Shown: one piece after another, positions 48,198-59,699 of the stretch | How positions within the stretch are numbered: the first letter of the stretch is position 1 | How the letters are laid out: each line of letters opens with the position of its first letter | Source: Gonatopus flavifemur | Lineage: Eukaryota; Arthropoda; Insecta; Hymenoptera; Dryinidae | NCBI GenBank assembly: GCA_018340375.1 | Contig: JAFFJZ010000010.1 | Coordinates: 5,766,001 to 5,830,000 of the forward strand | DNA length: 64,000 nt | Direction of reading: 5' to 3' | Position numbers and translations under genes: made by a program | The notes under the pieces: model-generated | The model's database searches: none | What the model saw: the letters and a program-made list of their open reading frames with translations, nothing else | What the model was told of the DNA's origin: nothing

Positions 48198-51100
48198 TAA
48201 TGGAAATAATATAACGACGCTAAAAATGTGATTTTCACCACCTTACAGATATTTTCACGATACAAAGGAAGAGAAAGAAAAAACAATAAAAAATTACTAC
48301 AGAGTTCACGGCTTGTAACTTTAAAAAGAGAGATAAAGGGGAGAAGGAAAGATTGTTATTGGAAGAATGCTTGAAGGGAATTGTACAATCGAAGAGAAAA
48401 TAAAGAGAAGAAGAGAGAATTATTTAATGGGTAAAAGGACAAAGGAGAAGTATGGTTGCAAGAGCGTGAGGGGCGGTAATGAAGAAAAAGGTGACACGTA
48501 TCGGCACGAGGGAGAAAGATATCCCCCAGCACTGAGAGTGCTGAAACACAACACGCAACTGAAGTCAAGGAAAACAGTATATATGTGATAATATGAAATA
48601 AATTTTTGGTTTTATATAAGGTGTGATAGGAAGAGCGATTCCTAAGCGTTACTAACGATATCTATCGAATCTTAGTTGATAGTCACAAAGCGTGCGCGAA
48701 ATGGTGGCTTGAACTGGCGAGTGTCCGGTCGTTTGTAAAATTTGATCACGTAATGCTTTAACGCTTTACATTGAATAGAGCGCGTGTTCTGTGTAGAATC
48801 AAATAGAAGATAGAAGTTAGGGCAGTGCCTTACGTCGTCGTTGCATGTGCGTTTACGCTCATGTGTATGCATACACGAACATGAGATGCAGTTGTCGAAT
48901 CATCGGACAAACCACCTTTGAGAATAATATATTCTGAATAGCAGTTTATGAACCTTGGTGTCAAAGATATTTACGAACAGATAGAACATAGCTGAATTTC
49001 CTTATTGGATAAGTGAAACGTTGAGCTTGCATAATAAATTCAAGTCAAACGGTTCACATTTTACCTGCAAACACAAGATTATGGTATAGTTTCCCTATAG
49101 AGTCATTTGGAAAAATAAAGAATACAGAGGAAAAAGGAATTGAAAGATGTGTTTATGCGCTGCATCTGCGGGAGAAACAAAACACATTGATATGCATTCG
49201 AATGTACTGCTGGCATGTACAGGTGCAATGATTTGCTCGCATCTGAGGTTTCGTGTGCAGATTTTTCTCAGAGCGGATGATGATTGCACCTGTGCATGCA
49301 TTATCTCTGTTCATTTTGATTTCAAGTGACCTTGTGAGAACCGAGAACTCTCGTAATGCACGATTTACAGGGAATGAGCTTCGACATATTCGCGTTTTTT
49401 TATAAGAAATATTTGTTTTATATGGAGGAAACGATTCGATTCGAGGAATTGTTGTCCTTGAATGTGATGACAAAGTGAAATGATGGACCACGATAAGTTG
49501 ACATAATGATTTTTATGAACATTATAATAATACATGGAGGTTCAAGGATGTGTTCAATATTACAGCATTGTGAGAGTTTCTTTGTGATATTTATCGAAGA
49601 TACAAAAGATTTATCGAGCAGCGAAAGGAAACGGACGTTGGAGAGACAAGTGAAAAGGTACAGAAGAAGAATAACAAGAGAAAAAAGTAAAGAGAGTATA
49701 TAATTGTGAGAAGAGTGTTAGTGAATTCTCAGATAGGGCATAAATTGATATGCATTCGGCATTCAACATGTCGGTCGGATAAAAGACCTAAAGCCCTCAG
49801 AGACAATGCCACGTCGTCGACTACAAACTCCTCGTGTATCCGGTGCGTTTTCGAGGAAGCTTTCCGTCGTGCCGTGACACATATTAATTGATCTCCCCGG
49901 GCACAGTTTGATACCTTTGTTTTGTCGATGTTCGATGAAACAAGGATGACGATCCTCCAAGGTATTCGGCAATCATCCTTTCGTCATGATGTTCATAAAA
50001 TTTGGATTTCGAAATGTAATAAACCACCATGGAGACCATCGTAAGATTCTAAATTTCGTATGATATTATATTGATTTATTTGCACTCGTTAAAAATTCGA
50101 CATTTTGTAGCGAATTCAGTGAAGTACAGTGGAGTACGGTGCGAATTTTGTGGGAATGAAATGACGTATTTGGAATGACCCCAAGGGTTGAAATGATTCC
50201 GCCTCCAGACGAATTTGGTTTGATGTAGAACAAGTTTGTACAAGCGAGCGAGGGGGTTTGCGTGTTGTAATAATAACAAAATAATCACAGGTCCCAAATA
50301 ACATACATACTGTACGCATATCTTATTCTCCTTCACCTCCACGTCATATCTCATCCTCGGTAGTGTGTATAGCTTCATCGGATAGCCATACGTGAGCCTC
50401 CTGACGTTTAATGCCCTTGCATATAAACGTAATAGCTCACCCGCTTGGTATCTCTCCGCGAAACGACGCGTTGTCCGCGCATTTAGATCTCGCAGCTTGA
50501 CCTTTGTTGTGCGAAATAACTTGTGCAAAACTTGCGCATAACAGTATGGCGTAGAGCAGCATACGGTCGCTCAAGTTCGTCACGCAATTAGGTGAAGTGA
50601 TTGATTAACAAATCGCTCGACGAATAATGATAGCCTAGCTCTCGGATGAATCTTCCGTTGGAAAAGGAAGTGGTAAAGCTGTATCATAAAGCGTCATAAG
50701 AGGTATGCGTGGGAGTCATTATGTTTCGCGCAGACCGGGAAACAAATGTATTCTCAGACATTGTGTGGAAGATTTACATGTTCTTCACGTGGCCAATTGT
50801 ATATCATACAGTTTTAATACGGAATGTGTTTCATAAGATGACTGATGGGTTCTGGATGGATTCATCAAAATTCAGACTCTTTTTCTTATATCTTCGGATT
50901 ATTCTGGATGAGTGGAGAATTTCTTTCGAATGGACGAGAATTGTTGAAAAATCATGATATGCACGGTATGTGCATAAAATACGAGAACTTCATTTACGCT
51001 TCTCGGATATCTTCTCATTCATTCATGTATTTTAGAATAACTTCTTCATGCAGGTAAGATCATTTCACAACACATTATTTCATTAGGGAATCTTTGGATT

Positions 51101-51796
51101 TATACGAGTTATAATATCTTATCCGTATCCTTTCACTGTTCTGCAATAAAATTTTTATTATTTCTTTCATTTTATAGGACCTGTTGATTGTATTTTCGAA
51201 GGGAATGAAGGATTTTAGATTATTTTTATTTGAAAAACTTGTAATCGAGGTTACTCGGGTGTTAATACGAGTGAGGTCCTGATTGATGAAAGTAGTATAA
51301 AATTCCATGTACAAATCACGTGGAGTATTGTTGAAAGCAAACTTCAAAATCGCGCTCAAGGTAATCAAATTCTTCGCTGGGTCGTAATTCATAATCAAAT
51401 AAAAGATACATCCAAGGGAGATAATAAAACCATTTCAGTAATGGAGAAATTTTTTTCGAACTTTCTATACTTATCTCCAGAGCAGGTAAAATTGTTATTT
51501 TATTATTGAGTAAGGAGTAATTTATCTCCAGAAGAAACACTTAGTCCACTCTGTCAGATCCTTTTGGATGCTGGTTGATCATGATCGCAACCATAATACG
51601 GTCTTCCTTCTGATTCTAAAGCCCTAGAATTTTGGGATGGAGAAGGGCAGTGGAAGACTCTATTATTTCCCACGTGGAAATTCAATATCTCGCCCACGAT
51701 CTCGCGTGGTCCCGCAAAACAGTCTTGCGAATAGTATCGGTTACGAAACAATCTCTGCGAGACTTTGAATTTCCACGCGGGTCGATGTTGTAAATG
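48198..51796. other. Repeat-poor island
   Basis: No transposon structure is seen. The 150-codon minus-strand ORF at 50076-50528 has no recognisable domain and falls in the size range expected by chance. A purine-rich patch at 48260-48600 ends in AATAAA (near 48598). The miRNA-like hairpin at 49213-49299 lies here. Confidence 0.35.
49213..49299 (+). ncRNA. miRNA-precursor-like hairpin
   Basis: The 87 bases fold into one arm-to-arm hairpin. Bases 49213-49229 pair with 49283-49299 (17 pairs, one G:U). After one mismatch and a small internal loop, further pairs run up to 49247/49267, leaving a 19-base loop. About 30 pairs per 35-base arm with small bulges is typical of a pre-miRNA and unlike the perfect hairpins of the MITEs here. 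The 3' arm contains ATTGCAC, the seed of the miR-92/25 family, but the rest does not match that family. Expression is unproven. The minus strand would fold similarly. Confidence 0.35.
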
Positions 51797-51987
51797 TTTG
51801 GAAGTTTTTTACCTAACATTTTTTGGTAATTTCACAAACATAGTGGGTGAAATTACAGACAATTTTTGTCAATTGACAAATCTTTTCTGAGAAAACACAA
51901 AAATTGTTTGAAAATTTACAGAAGATTTGTGAGTTTCCAAACAATTTGGATATTTACCAATCTGTAAGTTTTTCACCATACTTTTTA
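51797..51987 (-). mobile_element. MITE copy 2 of the 13105-13332 family
   Basis: Inverted relative to copy 1, it shares long words including AAGTATGGTGAAAAACTTAC, CAGATTGGTAAAT and GATTTGTCAATTGAC. Its left terminal part is replaced or missing, so it may be truncated or recombined. Confidence 0.75.
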
Positions 51988-52235
51988 GTATTATTCATTG
52001 ATAATGAGGATGCTGAATAATCGGGAATTTTTAATAACTACCCTGAGAATAATAAGTTTCCAGAATACAAAATTACCATCCGTACCAATTGCCATTGTTT
52101 TGCTTTTGCAGAAATTTTCAATGATGTATCTAAAACAATCTGATATGTTTTCAACTCATAATACTGTTCTAAAAAGTATTTGAAGATTCCCCGAAGGAAA
52201 AAATATGACATGATATTTGTAAAACCTGTATCATA

Positions 52236-52393
52236 CACTGAGAAAAGTGAACTGTAACCATTACCATGCGAAAATGGTAGTTGAATAACAGAATCTCTAA
52301 GTTGATGATGGCGATCACCGAAACCAAATTCGCGAAGTTGTCCCCCAACTACTATTTTTACATGGCAATCATTACATTCCACTTCTCTCAGTG
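52236..52393. mobile_element. CACTGAGA-ended MITE, TA-flanked
   Basis: Arms of about 48 bases are inverted relatives (CACTGAGAAAAGTGAACTG and CACTGAGAGAAGTGGAATG), continuing to GTAGTTG in both. TA lies outside each end. It is 158 bp, the same size class as other CACTG elements. Confidence 0.8.
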
Positions 52394-53390
52394 TACTTTG
52401 ACAAATGAGTAGGAAAATTTATTCTTCTGAATATGTCAAATTAAACTATTATATTCTGGAAGAAAGAAAACTCTGTTCCAAAAATAGAACAGAAGATTAC
52501 ATCAAAATTCAACCCACAATGTTGGAAAAATCCAAGCAACCAAGGAATAGTAAGGGATATCTTCTCTTCTAAAATTTATCTACGAATACTAAAATACATT
52601 TCTAGAAAATTTCCGGATCAACAAGATGACGAGATTCGCATGTGAACTTAGATTCCCACTCGAGCAGCCGAGTCTCTACTCAAGAAATTGATTTCTACTT
52701 CAAGTAATTTAGAGAGTAACTTCGATTGGACCTCAGCTAAACAACTATGAAGTTGTAATATTAGATATTTTCGAAATTCTCGATTTCCCGATGGAGGAAG
52801 TGATGTAAATTATCAAATCTTCAGAATGAGAATAATACAGATTTTAGTACCAACTTGATCGAAACATTGGAAGTAAAAATTCACTCGGTAAACCGCGAAT
52901 GAAATATTATCTGATGTTATCATTCGCAAAGGATTAAGTTACGTTGATTTTGTCAGAAACATTCACTTCCTTCCAAACTTATATCAATTAACGGGAATTT
53001 TATTGCCTGTTCAGGAAGGTCAAAATGTTTTGATAGGAATTTGCGAGAGTATCCTTCAGAGCATAGATTCATTCACCTAGATAACAAAATCCTACCGCAA
53101 AGTATTTGAACTATTCGCAAGCAACTTGGACCGATCTTTGAAAATGTAATTTAAATGTTGACCGAACGAATACCGATATCTAGAATATCCAGTCAAACGA
53201 CAATGGATAATGAGAGGGTTAACAACGAGCTGGTTAAACTCTCATTAAACATCCTTTTCTCCTTTTATTATCATGCTCTATCATCTACGATACGTTTTAT
53301 TCTTTTCGAACTCGGGAACATAATTGCTCTGTAGCAACAAATTCACCCTTCCTTGGCTGTAGAATTTCGAAACACCAGAGACGCAGCATC

Positions 53391-53408
53391 GTATCGACGC
53401 CAAGTACA
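53391..53408 (+). promoter_or_regulatory. 18-bp word copy F
   Basis: The sequence is GTATCGACGCCAAGTACA with the exact core, identical over 18 bases to copy A. Confidence 0.7.
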
Positions 53409-53517
53409 CGATGGCGAAGATTTTTCTCATCAAACGAATGAGGTTTTTTTTCTCTCGAGAATGAATGTTTCAAGGGTTTCCACGTTGATTCCATCATAAG
53501 TGATATTTTTATACGTT

Positions 53518-53531
53518 ACAACTTGGCGTCG
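53518..53531 (-). promoter_or_regulatory. 18-bp word, degraded copy G
   Basis: On the minus strand the core reads GACGCCAAGTTGT, 11 of 13 bases matching. It faces copy F from 110 bases away. Confidence 0.4.
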
Positions 53532-54056
53532 TCAATCTATGAATCTGAAACGGAAGAAGTTGGAAGTACAGGTACATAATAATGATGATGATACTAATAA
53601 TGAAATCGGATCTATTAAATGAATGCGTGAGTGAATGCGATGATTGTATTTGACTGAACATAACGAAACGTATAAGATCCACGCCATGATGCGTTCATAT
53701 AATGCACCAGCTAGCGATTCATTACGACTCATATGTGCAGTCACGTATAATACTTATATGCATATATCTTCTCGAACGCATTTGTATCCTTCCTGCCAGG
53801 TTGGTACAAGGATTAACGTTGACGTCAACATCTTTATAGTAAACCAAATGTATTGAAGTCAGCTTCATGACTGAAGAACTCCGCGAAGTAAAGTTTCGCC
53901 CTATAAAGACTAGAACATCATTACATCTTTGAAATATTCCTATTCGAATGGAGAGGAGTATTGATAATGCTTTTCGATTAATCTTGATTTTTGAATAAAA
54001 AAAACTGAGATTAACATTGAATGACTCCCCGACTTGGACAAATTCAAGATGAGGCA

Positions 54057-54071
54057 TAGGTACCTCACGTG
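54057..54071 (+). promoter_or_regulatory. Shared word TAGGTACCTCACGTG, copy 2
   Basis: Identical to 17890-17904 and similar for six further bases. It contains CACGTG. Confidence 0.3.
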
Positions 54072-56369
54072 GAGTGTGATAGAATTAGAAGTGGATACCC
54101 TCATTTTCGTTGTTGCGGCGATCTTATTAGTCGATGCGAGAACGAGCGTACTAAAACTCACGAATCCCCTGAAAATATATATCCCTACTACGCACATAAA
54201 TAACAGAGATTGAAATCAAGAATGATAATTCAAGAAACAAATAATCGTGAGGTAATAGAGAGCAATCCACTTCCCCTGCTACTCGAATCCAGCGGGGTGG
54301 CGATCGATTTACACTCTTGCCACAGGTAGGTGGATACTCCCTACCGTAGTCGTATTTGTGATTTAAATCATGAATTAAAAAGAGGCACCGGGAGATAACG
54401 TAGAAGGCGTAGAGTGATCGAACGAAAGAAAGGAAGAAAAAATGGAATGAGAACAAACGAAACAAAACGATGAAAACTTTTTCTTCCGTTTCGTTTCGAG
54501 AGATGGTCTCGCAGCTCTCAAACTCGATTCGAACGGACTGCTGTAGCTGCTGGTGGAGCGGCTATCTTCGATCGTGCCAGGGCAACCAATTACGTTTCCT
54601 GAACCGGAAAACGTCGGTGGGTCGGTTCGTCGGTTGGTCGGATGTATTCCACGACCACGAGGCGAGCACTCAGCTTCAAATTATAAATCAGGCGATAACC
54701 CACGGGCGGTCAGTTCTCTTCCTCTTTCTTATGGAACTTACGAAGAAGAAGAAGTCGATCGAAGAAGACTACAACAGTGAGATCGTGAGGGGCTTTTAAG
54801 CTCGTACATCACTAGGTGGGTTACGCCTCCTGTATTTGCTTAGTCGTCTTGGTCAGTTCAGTTGGCAGTGCTCGAGTAGGCGCGGATAAGCCACAGAGAT
54901 GAAACAATTAATAATCACCGCAAGGCCGAGAACCAGGAGAAATCCTCCTTTCGCCCTCATCTGCTTGTATGATATATACGTACATAAACATATACATGTT
55001 TACAGGTATACAATTCAAATGTGGGTTCTATTTGCTGATTACTATCAGTTATTCGGCTCGATCAGGTTCTTCGGTCCTGATCAACAGGATAATTGAATAA
55101 TTTATTGGAAATCAAAGCCCATTTTTCAGGAATATCGATTCAGGGGGAGATTAATTTTATGAAACAAACTCTACGTAGGAATAATGTATACAATTTAAAA
55201 ATCGATTATTGAAAATTTTGATAAAGTTACTTTGCAATCGATATTGTCATTCGATTCATCGGTTTATTGTTATTTCTTGTTCAAGGACATTCGAGCATCG
55301 GAAGAAGCATGTCAAATTTTCCATCAACTTCTTTCATAAAATTACATGATACAAATATAAATTGAATAATAATTGAAAACATGCTTGAGGTTAGACTCTG
55401 AATATAAAATTCAGTTTCCTCATGATCATTTTGAGGGATCAGAAAACGCTGGGTGAAAATGTATTCCAGTGAACTGCAGTATGAATAATTTTGATTAGAG
55501 TTAATCAATCACAAATTTCTGTTAAATAGTATGATCGATAAGAGAGAAAGAAATTCAAAGCTATGTGAAATCTAAATTAATTTACATTCTTCAGTAGTTT
55601 TTGTGGTATTAAAACCAAAAGAGGTTGAAATCATCTTATGGAATATAAAAATCGTTTTTCATTACATTTCTAAAGAACGTTATGTAGATATCTTGATTTT
55701 CAGTGTATAGAGCGATCGTACTACTGTGAGCATTGTTGCATCTCTACAGGCGCTGCATAAAATCAACGAGCACACATCCAGTAGTCACGTTCCGAGTGAT
55801 ATGAAAAGAGCTGTGCCAGACTGGTAACGAATATTCTCCAACGATAACTACGCGAATGAAGATATTATTTCTCCATTAAATTTTCCATCACATTTTTTCT
55901 CGTTATTTTCACATCAGAACTGTTGTTTTTTTTTTGTTCGTCTAATTTCATAATTGAATAAGTATCTATCAAATATAAACTTCATCCCATAATTGCTTTT
56001 GTGTACTTGAAAATGAATTCTGTTTGCCTGTTTTGTATTGCACTTCAACTTCATTCCAGCTTGAGTTGTTCAGGGTTGCGTGCAATCTTTGTTCAGCATC
56101 ATTGATTCAGTGCAATTTCTCATGTACCGTTCGAACGTGATCACGCCCATCTAAAAACTGAACTGATACTTATTTTTCATTGCAATTCTGACAGGGTTTA
56201 TTGATATTCAGCCACCAGAGATACCCGATTGAGATATTTCGAGTAATAAATTTGGTAGGAGGAAGAGTTGTATTTCTAGAATTTGCATCTTCATTGATTT
56301 TAATAGATTCTGATAGATCTTAAGACGGAATGAAACGGATATTGTTGGGGTATTGGAAGATGGAGAATG

Positions 56370-56387
56370 ATCTTGACGCCAAGTACA
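56370..56387 (+). promoter_or_regulatory. 18-bp word copy H
   Basis: The sequence is ATCTTGACGCCAAGTACA. The 13-base core is exact; one flank base differs (T for C). Confidence 0.65.
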
Positions 56388-56994
56388 TGACCAAAAGTCA
56401 TTATCATTCATTTTTTTGCTCCCATATTGGATATGTTGTTATCAATGAATACAAATACGTTTAAAACATGACAAAACGGTCAATAACCATACGTTGTTAA
56501 TATTCTTTCATTGAATCAAAGTCAAAAGTCACGGAAGATCATGTGTTTCTCCACTATGAAATATCGTGCTAAAAACGGTTCCAAAATTGTTCAATTACCT
56601 TATACGGGAATTAACCATTGGTGCGAGCATAGGGCAACATTGATGGAGCTTGGTCCAGCTTTAAAAATCATGCTTGGCGCAATCTCGAAATGATAACAGA
56701 AAGCTAAACTGTTAGAAAAATTCTTGAATTTAATATAAAATACTTTATGAAATATCATATTTCCATATTGAATGTAATAATATTCTTAAATTTGCTTTCA
56801 ATGACGGAATTTCAAAATTTCTTTCTGAAATGTAAGAATTGTTCATCAAATTTCATAAACATATTATTAAAATGGGGAAAAAAATCCCAAGTATTGAGAA
56901 AAAAATTCTCAACATTGAGAATGATATTGTGGAATTCAATATTTTATTATAACATTTAATAAACTGTTTATCTAAATAACTTCATAATATTTTC

Positions 56995-57225
56995 ATGAAG
57001 TTTCAGACAGATTTTTTCAACAGTGCACTCACGCTTCGATTGATCCTGCTAGTATTATCTGACGCTGGTTCTGGCAAGGCAGAAAAATGTTCCAACATTG
57101 AAGGATCATTGGACAATTTGATCAAATGTATCCATATAATATCATTGATAGATTTCACGCACAAATCATATAAACTAATTGGTGATTATTGGCAGTTATT
57201 GAAAGAAACAGATCTTTTTCTTTGA
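56995..57225 (+). CDS. Possible small secreted protein, family unknown
   Basis: A 76-codon reading starts with MKFQTDFF and has a hydrophobic run (LTLRLILLVL, about residues 13-22) followed by DAGSGKA, which fits a signal peptide with a cleavage site near residue 28. The remaining 48 or so residues are polar to amphipathic, probably helical, with two cysteines about 13 apart. I recognise no family. The gene may have more exons: TTTCAG and TTCAACAG in its first bases could act as acceptors. There is no clear promoter or polyadenylation signal, and the surroundings are AT-rich and partly repeated, so it may be chance. Confidence 0.25.
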   Translation: MKFQTDFFNSALTLRLILLVLSDAGSGKAEKCSNIEGSLDNLIKCIHIISLIDFTHKSYKLIGDYWQLLKETDLFL

Positions 57226-58434
57226 TAATATCAACCCTTTGAGAAATATATTATTTTAGGAGCAAATTTTCCTTGAACATTTGTACTAGTACTTTCAAGC
57301 TTGAAAGTTTATCCAGTCGCTGAGTAAGAAGATCATATTAGAAAATTGAAATTTTTATTGCCATACATGTTGGCAGCACTCTTAGGAGATCCTAGGAATA
57401 TTACAATCTTGGGCATATCTTTCAGAACTTCAAATGGTCGTAACTCTGCAAGAAAAAATCGTAGGTGATCGATCAATAGCTCATTTCGAAGAGTAAGAGT
57501 AGTACTGAATGATCCAATTAGAATAAAGAACCAAAAAAATTTTTTGCGCCCTGTATGTAACCTCAAAAATAGCAAAAAAAACGCATTTTTCGAGTATACA
57601 CCCTTGAATATCTCAAAATCCTGACGTGATAGCCCAATTCTGCCTCCGGATTCGGATTCTACGCAGCAAATTACGTCAGGAAATGATCATCAGTTGCAAA
57701 GGAGCGGAAAATTTCATTTTTTTGCAAACCAGTGCAATTATTGGTAGTAGAAAATCCTTTGTTCTGCGTACTGACTTCCAGTTACAGTACTGATAATTTT
57801 GATTGATGATAATTCACCTCCCGATATTCTTAATTGATTACACATGGTACACAAAACAGAAATCATACAAATGATGGAAACAAAATAAACAAAACAAAGG
57901 ATATCAGCAAAAAGTTGTATACTGTTGAAAAAATTTGTGAATTCAATTCACAAAATTTGGAAGCAATTGATACATACATTTGTGTATCAAATTGACCACA
58001 GATTTCAGGGAAATTCAAATCAAATTTGATATTGAAACGATTTCAAGAAGATATTGTGTTTCAATTTCAATAAAAGTGTGGAGAACCTAATACAAGAATA
58101 TGTGTGTTAATTGCTTTCAAACTTTTGTATCAAAATTAATAATACAAATGTTTTAAAATTTGCGGCAGAATTTTTACCAAATTTTGCACAATCAATTTTC
58201 ATGAACATATGACATGAACGAGTTCATAATGACATTCCCAAACATGAGCGGATCAATTTTTTGTTGATATAGCTTGTTGTTTGATATATTGTTTTTATCA
58301 TTTGAATTGCTTCATTTTATTTCATTTTGTATTATTTATAATCGAGAAAAAATATCGGAAGGCGAGTTAGAAGATGAAATTAAGGATAAAAAATTCTAAT
58401 AAATCTTCTTTCACTTCATACGTCCCAAGTGTGT
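57226..58434. other. AT-rich, probably old repeat DNA
   Basis: No gene is recognised. 57340-57660 has the look of a degenerate repeat (GGTCGTAACTCTGCAAG, CTCAAAAATAGC). 57920-58150 carries recurring ATTTGTGTATCAAATT and ATTTGTGAATTCAA words. No ends could be placed. Confidence 0.3.
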
Positions 58435-58830
58435 ATTAACAGCGGGCCCCAATATGGACCCAGGGTGGGATCAAGCTGGACAGACAAATGGGGCCGACCC
58501 TGAGATAATAACATCGTTCCCACCTTGGCTGTATTGCTTTTCCCGAGGATTGGTAACACTATGGGCCCAGCATGAATCCAGACTAAGCAATCAATACTGC
58601 CCCTTCCTTTTTTTTTTAAAATTGGAGGCACTAAAAACACTTTGGCCCATTCTTGGGCCTAGTGTTGAGCCCCATCCCACCTATATAAGCCCAAGACTGG
58701 ACCAAAGTGGGACCAAAATTCATACACGCTGAGGATTATTCATGTACGCACATGCTCGGGATATAAATTCACTCCAATCTTGGCCTAACGCTGGTCCAAA
58801 TTGGGCCATAAGATTCATTATTTCCATTTT
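58435..58830. repeat. TGGGCC/GGCCCA-word repeat block
   Basis: A GC-rich insert in AT-rich DNA. TGGGCC, GGACCA and GGCCCA recur about ten times on both strands. ORFs of 74 and 92 codons on opposite strands are both made of these words and are rejected as genes. The origin is unassigned. Confidence 0.5.
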
Positions 58831-58953
58831 CAACCGATCATAATTGTATGGGAAAGCACAACAGAGCCAGGATTGAGGGCAATACTCGCCTATTTCTTCT
58901 CCTGCATTAAGCATTATTCAAAATGATTAATTATTTTATATCATAAAATGTTA

Positions 58954-59015
58954 TCCCACTCAGCACAAATATTGCAGCAAGATTGTGACAATATCACTGC
59001 AATAATTTGATACCG
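58954..59015. mobile_element. Partial relative of the 20500 hairpin MITE
   Basis: TCCCACTCAGCACAAAT after a TA matches the terminus of 20500-20607. An inner ATTGCAG/CTGCAAT pair follows. The right terminus is not recognisable, so the copy is truncated or strongly diverged. Confidence 0.4.
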
Positions 59016-59682
59016 TTGTAAAATTTCTTTTTTTTTTAATCACATTGGAAAATTACTTGAATATGAAGTAACTAAAACATTTTATTGAATTATTGAATAT
59101 CAGTAATGATTACCAATTATGACATTTATAATAATCATTATTATCACTATTATAATGAGGCAAAATTATCCCATTGAGATTGAGACGAATGTTTTCCCAG
59201 GCTTTTTTTATTTTATCAGGCTTGAACGAATTTTAGAATAATGGTTTCTGGCGTAAATTTTTCTGAACTTTTCATATCCATTATCAAAATTGTCTAGAAA
59301 TCTGATCCGCAAAAGTTATATTCATTTATCACCAAAAAAGTGATCGTTCTTGCACTTGAACAATTTTTTTTTTCCAATTGAAAACGGATGGGAGAAAAAC
59401 CTACTCTAAGGAGTAGGAATTTTGCGTCAATGAACCCAAAGCTTCAAAATTTGTATGATATTATTTTCAAATTCAATATGGTGGATTTATTATATTGATC
59501 TGAAATAAAAAGTTCCACAGGATATTTATTCTTTTGAGCAAAACAGTTTCTTCTTATGACTTTCCCTCTGAATCTTTGTATAACAAGAATTTTCAAGTTG
59601 CAAATTATGAATTTGTCGTTAAATTCATCGAATTCGAGATAGCGGATTCAACCTGGTGGGCAAAAATTCACAGATTCCTTAG

Positions 59683-59699
59683 TTTTTTTTTTTTTTTTT
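59683..59699. repeat. Poly-T tract of 17
   Basis: Seventeen T in a row within AT-rich non-coding DNA (59016-60898) that otherwise shows no supported gene. A 92-codon reading at 59737 has a hydrophobic centre from T-rich DNA and is not accepted. Confidence 0.8.

Larger units (their letters stand above)
52396..56994. other. Repeat-poor island with three copies of the 18-bp word
   Basis: ORFs up to about 110 codons have no known domain. A TCAGTTCAGTT initiator-like word at about 54853 is followed 46 bases later by an ATG (54899) whose reading begins MKQLIITA; no splice site completes it convincingly. Another unassigned reading of 60 codons lies at 56511-56693. Confidence 0.35.

Noticed and set aside
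50076..50528. Longest non-repeat ORF, 150 codons, minus strand
   Set aside because: No recognisable domain, motif or signal peptide; its length is within chance expectation for 64 kb on six frames, and no splice or promoter signals fit.
58416..58732. ORFs of 74 and 92 codons on opposite strands
   Set aside because: Both derive from the palindromic TGGGCC words of the repeat block.
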